This document shows, in pieces, positions 43,786-56,396 of a stretch of DNA of 64,000 bases (position 1 is its first letter; every line of letters begins with the position of its first letter). The position numbers and the translations under genes were made by a program. A model generated the notes under the pieces. The model was not told the DNA's origin. It saw only the letters and a list, made by a program, of their open reading frames with translations, and did not search any database. The stretch comes from Cacajao melanocephalus (taxonomy: Eukaryota > Chordata > Mammalia > Primates > Pitheciidae): positions 62,001 through 126,000 of the forward strand of contig CAUYLG010050966.1 in assembly GCA_963573385.1 (NCBI GenBank), in the 5' to 3' direction.

Positions 43786-44819
43786 GGAGAAAAGGGAAGG
43801 GCGAGGGTATGTAGGAAAGCAGGATTCCTGGGAAGGAGGAACCAGGCATTGAGGAGACGCCATTCGAAGTGTGTGTATTTAATTCATTTGCACCAGACTT
43901 CTGGAGTTGCTAGACAGGCTAGCATGTGTTTTGGTGATGTTCTAGGTGGGCAAGCCCCACTCTGCATAGCCTTTGATGACTTGTTCAATTAATTTGTTTT
44001 TACTAAATTGATTAATGTGATTAATCGGCTGCTTTAGTGTCACATAGATATAGCCTAGCCATCAAATGTTGGGGTTCCCTGAGGGCAAAGATCAGGCTGG
44101 CCTACTGCCTGTTATAATTCAGTTTCCCTAAATTCAGAGTTCCCCTCCAGTAATGTAATCCACTGCGTGTCTGCTTGTCACCTGCCTGTCTCTGTGCTGC
44201 CCTGTGAGCACGGTGACTCTGGGAATTGACATAAGAAGTGACATTCAGCCTACTGCTTTTGCTATGAGTAATAAAGTCCTGAGCCTCTGACATCTTCACA
44301 TATGACATATGTCATAGGTTCCACCAGCACCCACGAAACTGTGGCAAGCTCACTTGCAGGTAGGGTAAAATCCCAGTGTTTTTACACTTCTTGACAGCAT
44401 CCACTATACTTAGCCAAAGACACAGGTCCAGCCATTTAGGTCCTTGACATGGCCCCAATATACCAACGAACCACAACACTCAAGGGAATGCAGAAAAAGT
44501 GATTTCAACTTATGAAGTGTTCACCCGTATTGAAAAGAACCCTGGGTACATGACTGTGGAATTTACCTCTAAGGCCACATCCATTCAGGACACTTGCCAT
44601 ATAGTCCCCTTTACTATGAGCTGGCAGGCTTCGCTAGGATGATTCTGAGCCATCCTCTTTCAGTGGCAATAAAAGAACGATTCCCAAGTCTGTGTACTAC
44701 GCTCTGCACAACGTAATGCAATCAGAGCCTCCTAAAAAGCACAGCCCCTCGCTTTTGTTATCAGTGGAACCTGTCTGCTACCAGTGCTCACTTGCCTCTG
44801 TTGATAAAAAACAAAACTT
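43786..44819. other. Unassigned, possible LTR piece around 44090-44340
   Basis: 'gagtaataaagtcctgagcc' near 44266 is a poly(A)-type signal at the end of a C/T-rich block, as in ERVL LTRs. Otherwise single-copy. No gene seen. Confidence 0.35.
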
Positions 44820-45473
<654 letters not shown>

Positions 45474-46048
45474 TACTGACCTACTATTCGTGCATCTGCC
45501 TTGGGAACAGAGGTCAAAATTCCTGCTTTAGCGACCCTTTTGTGGATACGTTTGTTCATTACTGCCTTTGAAGATGTCCCTGGACAGTGAACTCTGCCTG
45601 CTAAAAACCATGATGACGGCCTTGCTTCTATTCCACTGGGGGATTTCCTAAATGTTGGATTCAGCTCAACCACCTGAATCACCACACACAGCTACAACTT
45701 CATACATTCAGTAAATTCCTAGACCTTGCACTTGCCACCAAATGCCAGCCTTCCTAGGTTTTCTGCCTTCATGCACAGATAAGCAGCATTCACTCATTTC
45801 GTCATTAACCAGACTCCCAGCTCTGGCTGGTCCAAACCATCCTGCCCGGTTTCCCACACAGGGCCCATCATCAGTGCCACGGACCTGACATCAGCTCTTC
45901 CTGATCACCATGACAACTTTACAACCTGACATTTAAGTGCCCTTTGTTTTAATTTCTAATTTAGTGCATACATTTTAATTTTATAATCTACAAGGCAAAA
46001 GGACAATTTTTACAAATAGGAAAACTACTTTTAAAAAAATTCAGTGCT
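45474..46048. other. Single-copy DNA, no feature seen
   Basis: Nothing recognised. Confidence 0.5.
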
Positions 46049-46350
46049 GGCCAGGCGTGGTGGCTCATGCCTGTAATCCTAGCCCTTTGGGAGGCTGAGG
46101 CAGGTGGATCATCTGAGGTCAGGAGTTCAAGACTAGCTTGGCCAACATGGTGAAACCCCATTTCTACTAAAAATACAAAAATCAGCCAGGTGTGGTGGTG
46201 GGCGCCTACAATCCCAGCTACTTGGGAGGCTGAGGCAGAAGAATCACGTGAGACCAGCGGGCAGAGGTTGCAGTGAGCAGAGATTGCACTATTTCACTCC
46301 AGCCTGGGCAAAAGAGCGAAACTCAATCTCAAACAAACAAACAAACAAAA
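46049..46350 (+). mobile_element. AluS-like with TSD
   Basis: 'ggccaggcgtggtggctcat' to 'gcgaaactcaatctc' with an (AAAC)n tail. 'aaattcagtgct' before and 'aaattcagtact' after. Confidence 0.94.
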
Positions 46351-46448
46351 ATTCAGTACTAATTATGTCCTTGCAAACTAACCTTGGAAAATATAATTGA
46401 GACCTGAGAATTCAAATTAAATAAATAACTGAGCAGTACTTGATCTTA

Positions 46449-46752
<304 letters not shown>

Positions 46753-46857
46753 TAGAATCAGACATACAGATTCTACGTCACTCAATTAGGGTCAAGTCAG
46801 GAGAACAAAGCACAGCAGGTAATCTAGCAGGGAGAATTTGATCTAAAGGTGGATTCT

Positions 46858-47310
46858 AGTTGCCTATTGCTGCTGTAACAACGACCACTAATTCAGTGAC
46901 TTAAGACAACACAAACCTATTATCCTACAGTTCTGGAGGTTAGGTATCTGAGATCGTTTCACTGGGCTAAATCGAGGTGCTGGCAAAATTGTGTTTCTTC
47001 TGGAGACCCTAGAGCACAGTCTGTTTCCTTGCCTTTCCAAGCTTCTAGAGGCCAACTGCACTTCCTGTGACATGGCTCCCATCGCTTCAGCCTGTTTCCC
47101 CTGCTGCCTCTGGCCCTGCTGCCTCCCTCTCATAAGAACGCTTGTGATTACATCGGGCCCATGCAGATGATTCTGGGTAATTTTCTCATCCCACAGTTGC
47201 TAACTTAATCATACCTGCAGAGTCCCTCTTGCCATACAACAAGCTATTCCCAGGTTTGGGAGATTAGGATGTAGGCCTCTTCAGAGGACCGTTATTCTAT
47301 TAGAGTAACT
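46858..47310 (-). mobile_element. MLT1 (MaLR) LTR, antisense
   Basis: 'tgcctattgctgctgtaac', 'cctacagttctggaggttag', 'cttgcctttccaagcttct', 'gtgattacatcgggcccatg' and 'gagattaggatgtaggcct' give a full reverse MLT1. Confidence 0.75.
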
Positions 47311-48094
47311 AACAGGCGAAAACAGAACTTGAAGGTGCCATAATTTATGGACTGAATCAGCAACTACAGGAAGCTACAACCTTCCCTAGGGCTGAAGTCA
47401 TGAAGAGAAGATGTTGGAATGCGTAAAACATGGAGCCTTTAAAATGGGACCTCACAGGACAGAAACCCAGACCTCTGAGGACGAGATGCCAATGGCTAGT
47501 GCCAGTGTCTCTGGAGGGGCCAATGAGGCAGGTTCTCTGAAGGTGGGGAGAACTGCAAACTACTGCCTGCAATGAAGTGCGGCCACGGAGGCGTGGGGTG
47601 AGGGCTGGCAGTGGGGTGGGAAGCATTGCTGGCCAGGCAGGAAACAGACAGGAGACTCACAAGAAGCTCCAAGGGGCAGATCCCTCTCCCTTCTTCTTGC
47701 CTGATAGTTTCACTCTACTGCTCCTCATTGGCAGAGTCCAAGAGGGAGCTGGGAGGCAAAGGAGGTACACAGAGTCCCAGCCCCAGCGTTGCAAGCGGAG
47801 CACAGAAGGGCAGTACAAACTTGAGAGACAGGAGCTTTACAGGTGCTACGGGACTCAACCTGATGGAAGGCAAAACGTATCAATCAACCAATTGTTCCTG
47901 AGCAGGATTTCTGGATCAATACAGTGGATGTTGCATCAGATCATTTCACAATAATAAATGAAAGGAAACCCATAGAGGAGATGTCCTGAGGCACAAAGTC
48001 AGAGTTTGAAAAATCTATCCTGTTTTGAGAGTGCAGTTTATGCATTTTCACTCATATTTCGGCTTCGTTTTAATGACTTATGTGTATACAGCAA
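47311..48094. other. Unassigned, partly repeat-like
   Basis: 47400-47850 is GC-richer and may belong to an old interspersed repeat into which the MLT1 at 46858 inserted. The two overlapping frames at 47577-47954 have no recognisable domain. Confidence 0.4.
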
Positions 48095-48275
48095 TCTGGG
48101 ATTGCTAGAGTCCTTAATTAATAACAAGAAGAAAAAATTTCCGTCTTCATTGAAAGATACCATCTTAGACTTCAACTTATCTCTACAATTTTTTATATAC
48201 AATATCTGGCACTCATTAAAGATAATCAGACATTTGAAGAAACAAGTTAATGTGGTAGATAACTAAGGGAAAAAT
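48095..48275 (+). repeat. 180-base direct repeat, copy 1
   Basis: 'tctgggattgctagagtcc' to 'gggaaaaata'. Recurs at 49830-50008 at about 88-90% identity by eye. Confidence 0.9.
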
Positions 48276-49360
48276 AGACAATAAAAATGAATTACAAGAA
48301 TCTAAGTAATCAGATACACAGACCTTAAAATAACTGTACTTAATATGTTCACTGAAGAAAAGACAAGGTTTAGAATTTATGTAGAAACTGGGAATAAGTT
48401 TTAAATGAAATTTCTTGAAGAGAAAAACTCTATAACGGGTTTAACAACTGAAAAGAAAATTAGTGAACCAAAAGGTCGGTAAGAAATATCCAAAATAAAA
48501 GCACAGAGAGATTTTTAAAACCTAAAAATAAATGCAGAAAAGAGGCTAAGAAACAGAGGATTCAGTAAAAAATTTTAAAATATGAGTAACTTGGTGTCCA
48601 GGGGAGAAGAAGGGGAGAATTAGGCAGAAGGTTTATTTGCCAAGTTAACAGCTGGGACTTTTCCAAATGGATGGGCAATATCAAACTGGATTCAGGAAGC
48701 AACACAAAACCAAGAAAGTAAATGTAAAGAAAATGACGCCTTCGCACACCGTAGCACATGTGCTGAAAACCAAGGACAAAATTACCTTAGAACTAATTAA
48801 CAAAAGAAGAAAAATAAGCTTCAGGTTAGCGACAATAAGACTGACAGTTAACATTCCAACAGAAGCAGTAAGGCCAGGAGACAATGGAATGATATCTTCA
48901 GAATGCCAAAAGGAAGTCATCGTAATCTCTATTTCATCCAAAATGTCTTTTAAAATGTAGATTAAATATATTTTCAGATAAGAGAATTCAGCAGTAGCAG
49001 ACCAGCACTAATGAAAATACCAAAAGATCTTCAGGCAGAAAGAAAGTGATCCCAGATGGCAGCTCAGAGATGCAGAAAAGAATGAAGAAAAAAAACAAAA
49101 GGTAATCACACAGGAGACTATAAGTGAATATCATTGGTTAAATTATCATAATAAAATACTTGGAGGCTTAAATATATACAAAGCAAAATACATGGCAGAA
49201 TCACTTTGGAAAACAATGTGGTAGTTTCTTAAAAAGCTAAGCGTACATTACGATATGACATAGCACTTCCAGTGTCCATGAAACGGTGAATGCATAAACA
49301 AACCGTGGAATATCGGCACAGTAGAATACCACCCAGCTCAATATAATAGTAGAAAGCAAA
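48095..49360 (+). mobile_element. L1M/HAL1-like ORF1 and 3' end relic
   Basis: 'cttaaaataactgtactta', 'gctgaaaaccaaggacaaa', 'agacaatggaatgatatctt' and 'gaaagtgatcccagatggc' follow an L1M/HAL1 ORF1. At about 49195 it jumps to ORF2-end sequence ('ctttggaaaacaatgtggta'). The frame at 48667-48960 retains an ORF1 C-terminal-like stretch. ORF2 is largely skipped, which suits HAL1 or a deletion. Confidence 0.7.
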
Positions 49361-49429
49361 TGGCAAAGTAGTTGATCTGGATTTAAAAAACGACTACTCC
49401 TTGCAGAAGACACACCACAAAGATAAGAT

Positions 49430-49555
49430 ACAGAATTCAGAAGTGTGAAAAGTAAGGAAATAGAAAAAATAAATCATGCAAACATTAACCCAAAAAAGCC
49501 AAAGTTATCGCATTAATACAAGAGAAAGTAGACTTTCTCTTAGAAAAGAAGGAAA
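49430..49555 (+). mobile_element. L1M ORF2 start (endonuclease) fragment
   Basis: 'catgcaaacattaacccaa' and 'gagaaagtagactttctctt' match the early ORF2 region. It breaks near 49555 and appears to resume at about 50010. Confidence 0.6.
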
Positions 49556-49829
49556 CAGAGAGATGAGCAGGCATTAGGATCCCTGGAGTTTTCTAAAGAG
49601 GCAGGTGAGAGGCTGAGAAGCTCAGCGGAGACACCAAAAGCTCATGACACTTGAAAGAAATACCTGGAGCTCATACACTACCAGAGAAGGAGATTCTAGC
49701 AATCCCCCTAAGCTTTGGAAAGGCTGTAAGACTGCACTCTAGGACTAGGAGTAAACTATAAGTGGGCTGACCTTCTCAGAGCCTAGAGCCAGGTTCAAAT
49801 CATCTCAATCTCTGATTAGACTCAGGTTG
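49556..49829. other. Non-L1 insert between L1M ORF2 pieces
   Basis: GC-richer, no family recognised. Together with the direct repeat at 49830 it forms a block of about 450 bases interrupting ORF2. Confidence 0.4.
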
Positions 49830-50008
49830 TCTGGGATTGCTAGAATCCTTAACTACTAACAAGAAGAAAACATTTCCTCTTTATTGAAAGATAGCATCTT
49901 AGGCTTCAATTTATCTCTACAATTTTTTATATACAATGTCTGGCATTCATTGAAAGATAATCAGACATTTGAAGAAACAAGTTAATGTGATAGATAAAGG
50001 CAAAAATA
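49830..50008 (+). repeat. 180-base direct repeat, copy 2
   Basis: Partner of 48095-48275. It lies within the block that interrupts the L1M ORF2. Confidence 0.9.
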
Positions 50009-50051
50009 ATTACTACAGATCTATAGGAATATTTCATGATAATATATAATT

Positions 50052-50146
50052 TAATTTACCAGAAAGATATAATAATTATTCAAATGTATGCATCCAATAA
50101 CATAGCTGCATACATTTGAATAATTATTATATCTTTCTGGTAAATT

Positions 50147-50147
<1 letters not shown>
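50052..50147. repeat. Perfect palindrome, 41-base arms, 14-base loop
   Basis: Arm 50052-50092 ('taatttaccagaaag' ... 'aatgtatgca') is followed after 14 bases by its exact reverse complement at 50107-50147. The left arm and the loop are ordinary L1M sequence. The right arm is the extra, inverted copy. Confidence 0.97.
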
Positions 50148-50605
<458 letters not shown>

Positions 50606-51110
50606 ACTAATTAATTAATTTAAAATTCAAATAAATATTTTTTAAAAGCCAAAAATAGATTTGAACTTCACAATTAATAAACTTGATCTACTCGACATAT
50701 GAAGACTATTTCACCTAATGCTGAATTATTTTTAAAGTACACTTGGAGTATTTATAAAAATTATCAGATGCTGATTCTAAATTTAATCTCAACAAATATC
50801 AAAGGCCTGAAATAAAATAGTCTGCCAATCGGAAAATTACATTATAAATAGATTATAAGAAGATAAATTGAAGGTTCCTCCATCTGTGAAAATTAAGAAT
50901 TATCCTTTAAATAATGCATAAATCAAAGAAGAAAAAGCAATGGATATTGGAACATATTGTAGTAGAATGAAAATAAAAATATTACAAAGAATGTTGGTAA
51001 TGAGTGGCTAAAACCACAGAGTAAAATTTATACCCATACAGTACACACAATAAAAAAAAGGCTGAAAAACAATAATGTAAGCATCTCTGAGAGTGGAAAA
51101 AACACACTCA
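50606..51110 (+). mobile_element. L1M ORF2 relic, continuation
   Basis: AT-rich and decayed. It resumes L1M ORF2 linker-type sequence ('aacttgatctactcgacat', 'caacaaatatcaaaggcc'). Weak, but orientation and order fit the upstream L1M. Confidence 0.5.
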
Positions 51111-51112
51111 AG

Positions 51113-51397
51113 GCAGGATGCGGTAGCTCACACCTGTGAACCCAGCACTTTGGGAGGCTGAGGCAGGAGAATCATGAGATCAAGAGATTGAGACCATTCT
51201 GACCAACACGGTGAGACCCATATCTACTAAAAATACAAAAATTAGCCGGGTGTGGTAGCACATGCCTGTAGTCCCAGCTACTCCAGAGGCTGAGGCAGGA
51301 GGATCGCTTGAACCTGGGAGGCAGAGGTTGCAGTGAGCTCATGCCACTGCACTCCAGCCTGGAGACAGAGAGAGACTCCGACCCCCCCCCAAAAAAT
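51113..51397 (+). mobile_element. AluY/Sc-like
   Basis: 'ggcaggatgcggtagctcac' to 'gagagagactccgacc' followed by C10 and A6. The tail starts with a C-run, which is unusual. Confidence 0.92.
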
Positions 51398-51916
51398 CAA
51401 CAACGACAAGAAAAACCACTCCAAGTGCTTTATTGCTATTCTTTCACTGTATGACAACAATCAACACAGAAGACTTCTGTGATCAAATGTGGGGGTTTCT
51501 CCCCAAACACCAAGAAAGCAAGCAATTCTGCAGCCAACAGCCCAGCTGGGTGTCCTCCAATTCCGCTCTAGCATTATCTACCTGGAGAGAGTCAGATCCC
51601 ACGGGCTGAAGCAAAGTCCCCGAGACTGCTCCCACCTCAGGCACCACTCGCAAGTCTGGGCCTCAGGAACTACTGACCAATGAGCTTCAAGTTGGAGTTC
51701 CCACAACTCCGTCTCTGAATTTGATTAATTTTCTCTCAGAGAACTCAGAAAAACACATAAGTTTACCAGTCATCATTTATATATTGCATGAATTATAAAA
51801 TATCCCAGCACCTCTCTCAAAAAGTTAGAAAAATATCAAGTTAACCTCAAAGATAGTAAAAGATAAAAGAAAGTATAAAAGAGGAGAATTAAATGGAATA
51901 GAAAACAAACATAGAG
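51398..51916. other. Single-copy DNA, no feature seen
   Basis: Nothing recognised. Confidence 0.5.
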
Positions 51917-52245
<329 letters not shown>

Positions 52246-52399
52246 ACATATATATATATGTATATATATATGATTTTTTTTCTCTCTCCTCTTTTCCTTG
52301 ATCCATCCTACTAGGGACTTACGACTTTGCTAGTCTTCTCAAAGAACTAGCCACCACGCCCGGCCCATGCTTTGTTGTTGTTGTCGTTGTCATTCTTGC

Positions 52400-53118
<719 letters not shown>

Positions 53119-53347
53119 AGAAGAAAAAAATCCCAAAGAATCTACAGATGAACTACTACATTTAAGTTTAGCAAGGTTGCTGGATATACAGATGCAAAAA
53201 CAAATGTATTTTTTTATCTCAACAACAAGCAAAATTATAAAAAATCAATTATATCTTTTATAATAGCATAAAACCTATCATTAACAATATTTTTAAAAAA
53301 AACTAAATAAAGACATGCAAGACATCTTCAGTAAAACTGTAAAAATA
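53119..53347 (+). mobile_element. L1M ORF2 reverse-transcriptase relic, part 2
   Basis: 'tagcaaggttgctggatata', 'aattatatcttttataatag' and 'gacatgcaagacatcttcag' continue the RT region. It ends exactly where U6 begins. Confidence 0.65.
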
Positions 53348-53367
53348 GTGCTCGCTTCGGCAGCACG

Positions 53368-53404
<37 letters not shown>

Positions 53405-53454
53405 GGCCCCTGGGCAAGGATGACACGCAAATTCGTGAAGCGTTCCATATTTTT
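53348..53454 (+). pseudogene. U6 snRNA copy, full length
   Basis: A 107-base copy from 'gtgctcgcttcggcagcac' to 'gcgttccatattttt'. Compared with the remembered human U6 sequence I see two substitutions (G for A at position 20, and G for C near position 66 in 'cccctgggcaagg'). The ACAGAGA box and the 3' stem region are intact. Upstream there is no TATA box near -30 and no proximal sequence element, which a real U6 gene needs, so I call it a retrocopy. It is joined with no gap to L1 ORF2 sequence at 53455. Confidence 0.95.
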
Positions 53455-53713
53455 CACCCAATACAGGAACACCCAGATACATAAGGCAGGTTCTTAATGA
53501 CTTACAAAGAGACTTAGACTCCCACACAATAATGGCAGGAGACTTTAGCATTATACTGTCAATATTAGACAGATCAACAAGATAGAAAATTAACAAGGAT
53601 ATCCAGGACTTGAACTCAGACTGGAACAACTAAACTTAACAAATATTTATAGAACTCTCCACCCCAAATCCACAAAACATACATTTTTCTCAGTATCACA
53701 TTACACCTATTCA
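53455..53713 (+). mobile_element. L1 ORF2 endonuclease fragment fused to U6
   Basis: 'cacccaatacaggaacaccc', 'cttacaaagagacttagact', 'gtcaatattagacagatc', 'aacaaggatatccaggac' and 'agaactctccaccccaaatc' follow L1 ORF2 in the endonuclease region. It is younger-looking than the L1M on the left and comes from an earlier part of ORF2 than the RT piece upstream, so it is a separate insertion. It ends mid-ORF2 at about 53713 without a poly(A). Confidence 0.85.
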
Positions 53714-53859
53714 AATATTTTTATAGAGGGTATTTTGTGGCTTTTTTAGCCCTTCTTTTTGATCTTTTGATCAAAATTACCCTAATGGGGTTTATCATAC
53801 ACAATGCCAAGCATTAAATCACAAATTATCAGTTATAGGACCAAAAGCAAGAGAAAGTA
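53714..53859. other. Unassigned segment after the U6-L1 fusion
   Basis: About 150 bases including the palindrome 'ttttgatcttttgatcaaaa'. Not L1 that I can recognise. Confidence 0.4.
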
Positions 53860-54075
53860 AATAGATAACAGAAACAGACTCTCAGAAAAATTAGACATTA
53901 CAGTTAACAAACACAAATTTAATATGTGTTACTAACGTTTCCAAGAAAACAAATAAAAGTGAATTCCAGCAGAGAAATTGACTAGAATAATTATTCAATT
54001 AATAAAATAGAATCAACAATAAAACAGAATCAAATACAAATTCTAATGTTACAATATAAATTAATAGACATTAGA
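53860..54075 (+). mobile_element. L1M 5'/ORF1-region fragment
   Basis: 'acagactctcagaaaaatta', 'acattacagttaacaaaca' and 'attccagcagagaaattgac' resemble the L1M region ahead of and in ORF1. Confidence 0.5.
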
Positions 54076-54209
54076 AAAAAAAATTAAGAATACAGGCTCA
54101 AAGCATTCAGGGGAACTTGAGGATTCAAAATTCTCAAATGGCCCTGTTCACATATCTCCATTCCAAGTCTAATAGTCCAATCTCTTCTCTATGAAAGGTC
54201 TGAAATTGG

Positions 54210-54340
54210 TATAATAGAAGTGAATTGGGCAGGGACCAAAAGCAAAGAAAGCGTATAGTCTCTGATGGAAACTAGATTTAAACTGATCTCATTGAGATAA
54301 TCTGAGGCACAAACTATACATCAAACTGGCCCCCCTCAAG
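54210..54340 (-). repeat. Dispersed inverted pair, left copy
   Basis: The reverse complement of this block aligns with 55603-55735 at roughly 78-80% by eye ('tttgtgcctcagattatc' and 'ctagtttcca(t/a)cagagact' are shared). Family unknown. Confidence 0.75.
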
Positions 54341-54654
54341 GCAAGAGATCAGCTATTTATATTAATGTGTCAGTTAATTATCAGCTGATTGTCAAAGATG
54401 AGGATAAGGATGGGGGAGTTGGACAGAAATTTCCTGAGTAGATGGTTCTAGCTGGCCAACAGCAATTCTGTAGATAAAGGATAAAGCTGTAAGCTGTAGG
54501 ACTATATGTGCTTGTATAAATGAGCTGGGTAGGGATATCAGTCAGAACTTTTCAGATAAACAGAACTAATAGGAAATATATGTATATCTACCTATCTATT
54601 AATGTAGAGATATCATGTGAACTAATTCCTTATAATAAATATCTCATATATGTC

Positions 54655-54717
<63 letters not shown>
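54655..54717. repeat. Compound (TG)n(TA)n microsatellite
   Basis: About 11 TG units followed by about 20 TA units. Likely unstable. Confidence 0.97.
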
Positions 54718-54721
<4 letters not shown>

Positions 54722-55541
54722 TAAACAGACACATACATACACATGAGAGATTGTCAAAAATTTTATGAAAAATACAATTTTGAAAAAAAACATGCATGGA
54801 TTTCAAAATTTTTTTGCACCAAAGTAGATATGTACTAACTTAATACGACACATCTGAACAGGCTCTAGTGTGAGGCATTAAGAAGGATAAGGCATCTGTC
54901 TGAAAAGATGCTCTATAAGTACAACATGAATTTTGCAAAAATTGATGCAAAAATAAACATCAATTTTAAGGTGAAGCTTGGGAGGAAGAATGGTGAAATC
55001 AAAAATCCTTTATGAAAAATTTATGGAAACAAAGACCTAAAGAAATCAGCAGTTTACAAATGAACAATTCATTTTAAGGGAGACAAAATAATGTTAAAGA
55101 TGAAGTCTGCAGCAATAGATCATTCACATCAATTTGTAAAAAAGAAATTAATTTTGTTTATGCCATAATTGAGGAAGACTAATGAGTAACAGCAGAAACA
55201 ATAGCCAATAATCAGAGACATCTCAATTGATTCAACCTACACAATTTTGAATGAAAAATTAAGTTAAGCAAACTTTCCACTTGATGGGTGCCAAAATTGC
55301 TGTACCCATATTGGCTCAGACAAAAGCAGAGCTTTCAGTGGAAATTTTAAGCAAATGGGATCAAGATCCTGAAGCATTTATCTGAAGAATTCTAACAGGA
55401 AATAAAACATGGCTTTACCAGTACAATCCTGAAGACAATGCACAAAGCAATGGCTATCAAGAGGTGGAAGTGATCTAGTCAAAGCAACACTAGCATGAAC
55501 AAAACAAAACAAATGCTATCATAAGCAAAGGTCACAGAAAC

Positions 55542-55589
55542 AGTTTTGGGGAATCCTCAAGCAAAATGCCTTGAGGATTCCCCAAAACT
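55542..55589. repeat. Perfect 20-base hairpin inside mariner
   Basis: 'agttttggggaatcctcaag' (55542-55561), an 8-base loop, then its exact reverse complement (55570-55589). The loop 'caaaatgc' is itself the reverse complement of what mariner is expected to have here. Confidence 0.96.
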
Positions 55590-55602
55590 AGCTGGACACT
55601 TT

Positions 55603-55735
55603 GTCTCAAGGAAGGAACAATTTAATGTATATTTTGTGCCTCAGATTATCCCAAGGGGATCAGATTAAAGCTAGTTTCCAACAGAGACTATGTGCTCTTT
55701 TTGCTTTTAGCTCTTCCCCAATCCTCTTTCATCAG
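55603..55735 (+). repeat. Dispersed inverted pair, right copy (insert in mariner)
   Basis: Part of a 200-base insert in the mariner (55562-55768). Partner, in reverse, of 54210-54340. Mariner resumes at 'tggctttctggag'. Confidence 0.75.
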
Positions 55736-56239
55736 TTGTCTTATTCCAAGAGAATATCGAATATTTACTGGCTTTCTGGAGAGACAGTGAATAACGACAC
55801 CTGCTTATTGTGCGAGTATTTTAAGAAAGGGAAAGTTTTAACAGAAAAACACCTAAGAAAGCTTCACCAGAGAGTCCTTTACTATGATAATGCTTCTGCT
55901 CATTCCTATCATCAAAAGAGGGCATTTCTTAAGAGTTTTGATGGAAAGTCATTAGGCATCTACCATATAGTCTTAATTTAGCCCTTTCTGACTTCATTTT
56001 GTTTCTTAATCTTAAAAAATATTTAAAGGGTACGTATTTTTACTTTAGGTAATAAAGTAAAAAAGACTCTAGTTATGTGGTTAAGTTCCTAGGACCCTTA
56101 TTAGTTCTTTAGGGATAGACTAAATTGCTGGTATAATAGCTTAAGAAAGTGTCTTGAACTTGCTGGAGCTTGTTTGACAAATTAAGTTTATATGCTTTAT
56201 TTTGTCTTTTAATTTTTTTTTCCTCTTTTTTCTTTTTTT

Positions 56240-56396
56240 ATTGCATTTTAGGTTTTGGGATACATCTGAAGAACATGCAAGATTGTTGAATAGGTACACA
56301 CATGGCAGTATGATTTGCTGCCTTCCTCTCCATCACCTATATCTGGCAATTCTCCCCATGCTATCTCTCCCCAACTCCCCACCCCCATGCTGTCCC
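56240..56396 (-). mobile_element. L1 3' UTR, inverted, with poly(T) outside
   Basis: The reverse complement matches the L1 3' UTR at 56662-56815 with about six substitutions and a 2-base indel. A T-rich run at 56210-56238 is its poly(A) tail read backwards. Confidence 0.9.

Larger units (their letters stand above)
54745..56215 (+). mobile_element. Mariner transposon relic (HSMAR2-like)
   Basis: 'gtgaagcttgggaggaagaa', 'aagaaatcagcagtttacaa', 'ttgatgggtgccaaaattg', 'catggctttaccagtacaat' and 'gtcttgaacttgctggagct' follow a human mariner of the HSMAR2 type. A transposase fragment around 55790-55930 retains the DNA-x-x-H catalytic signature ('YYDNASAH'), but the frame is lost just after it and many stops lie upstream. 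The coding region is interrupted at 55562-55768. The 3' terminal repeat is missing and L1 sequence begins. Confidence 0.82.

Noticed and set aside
48667..48960. 97-codon frame as a gene
   Set aside because: Matches an L1M/HAL1 ORF1 C-terminal region, with stops on both sides.
53348..53454. A functional U6 gene
   Set aside because: No TATA at -30 and no proximal sequence element upstream. The flanks are L1.
55601..55981. 126-codon frame as a possible gene
   Set aside because: First part is the foreign insert, second part is a mariner transposase shred that loses frame after its DNA-x-x-H motif.
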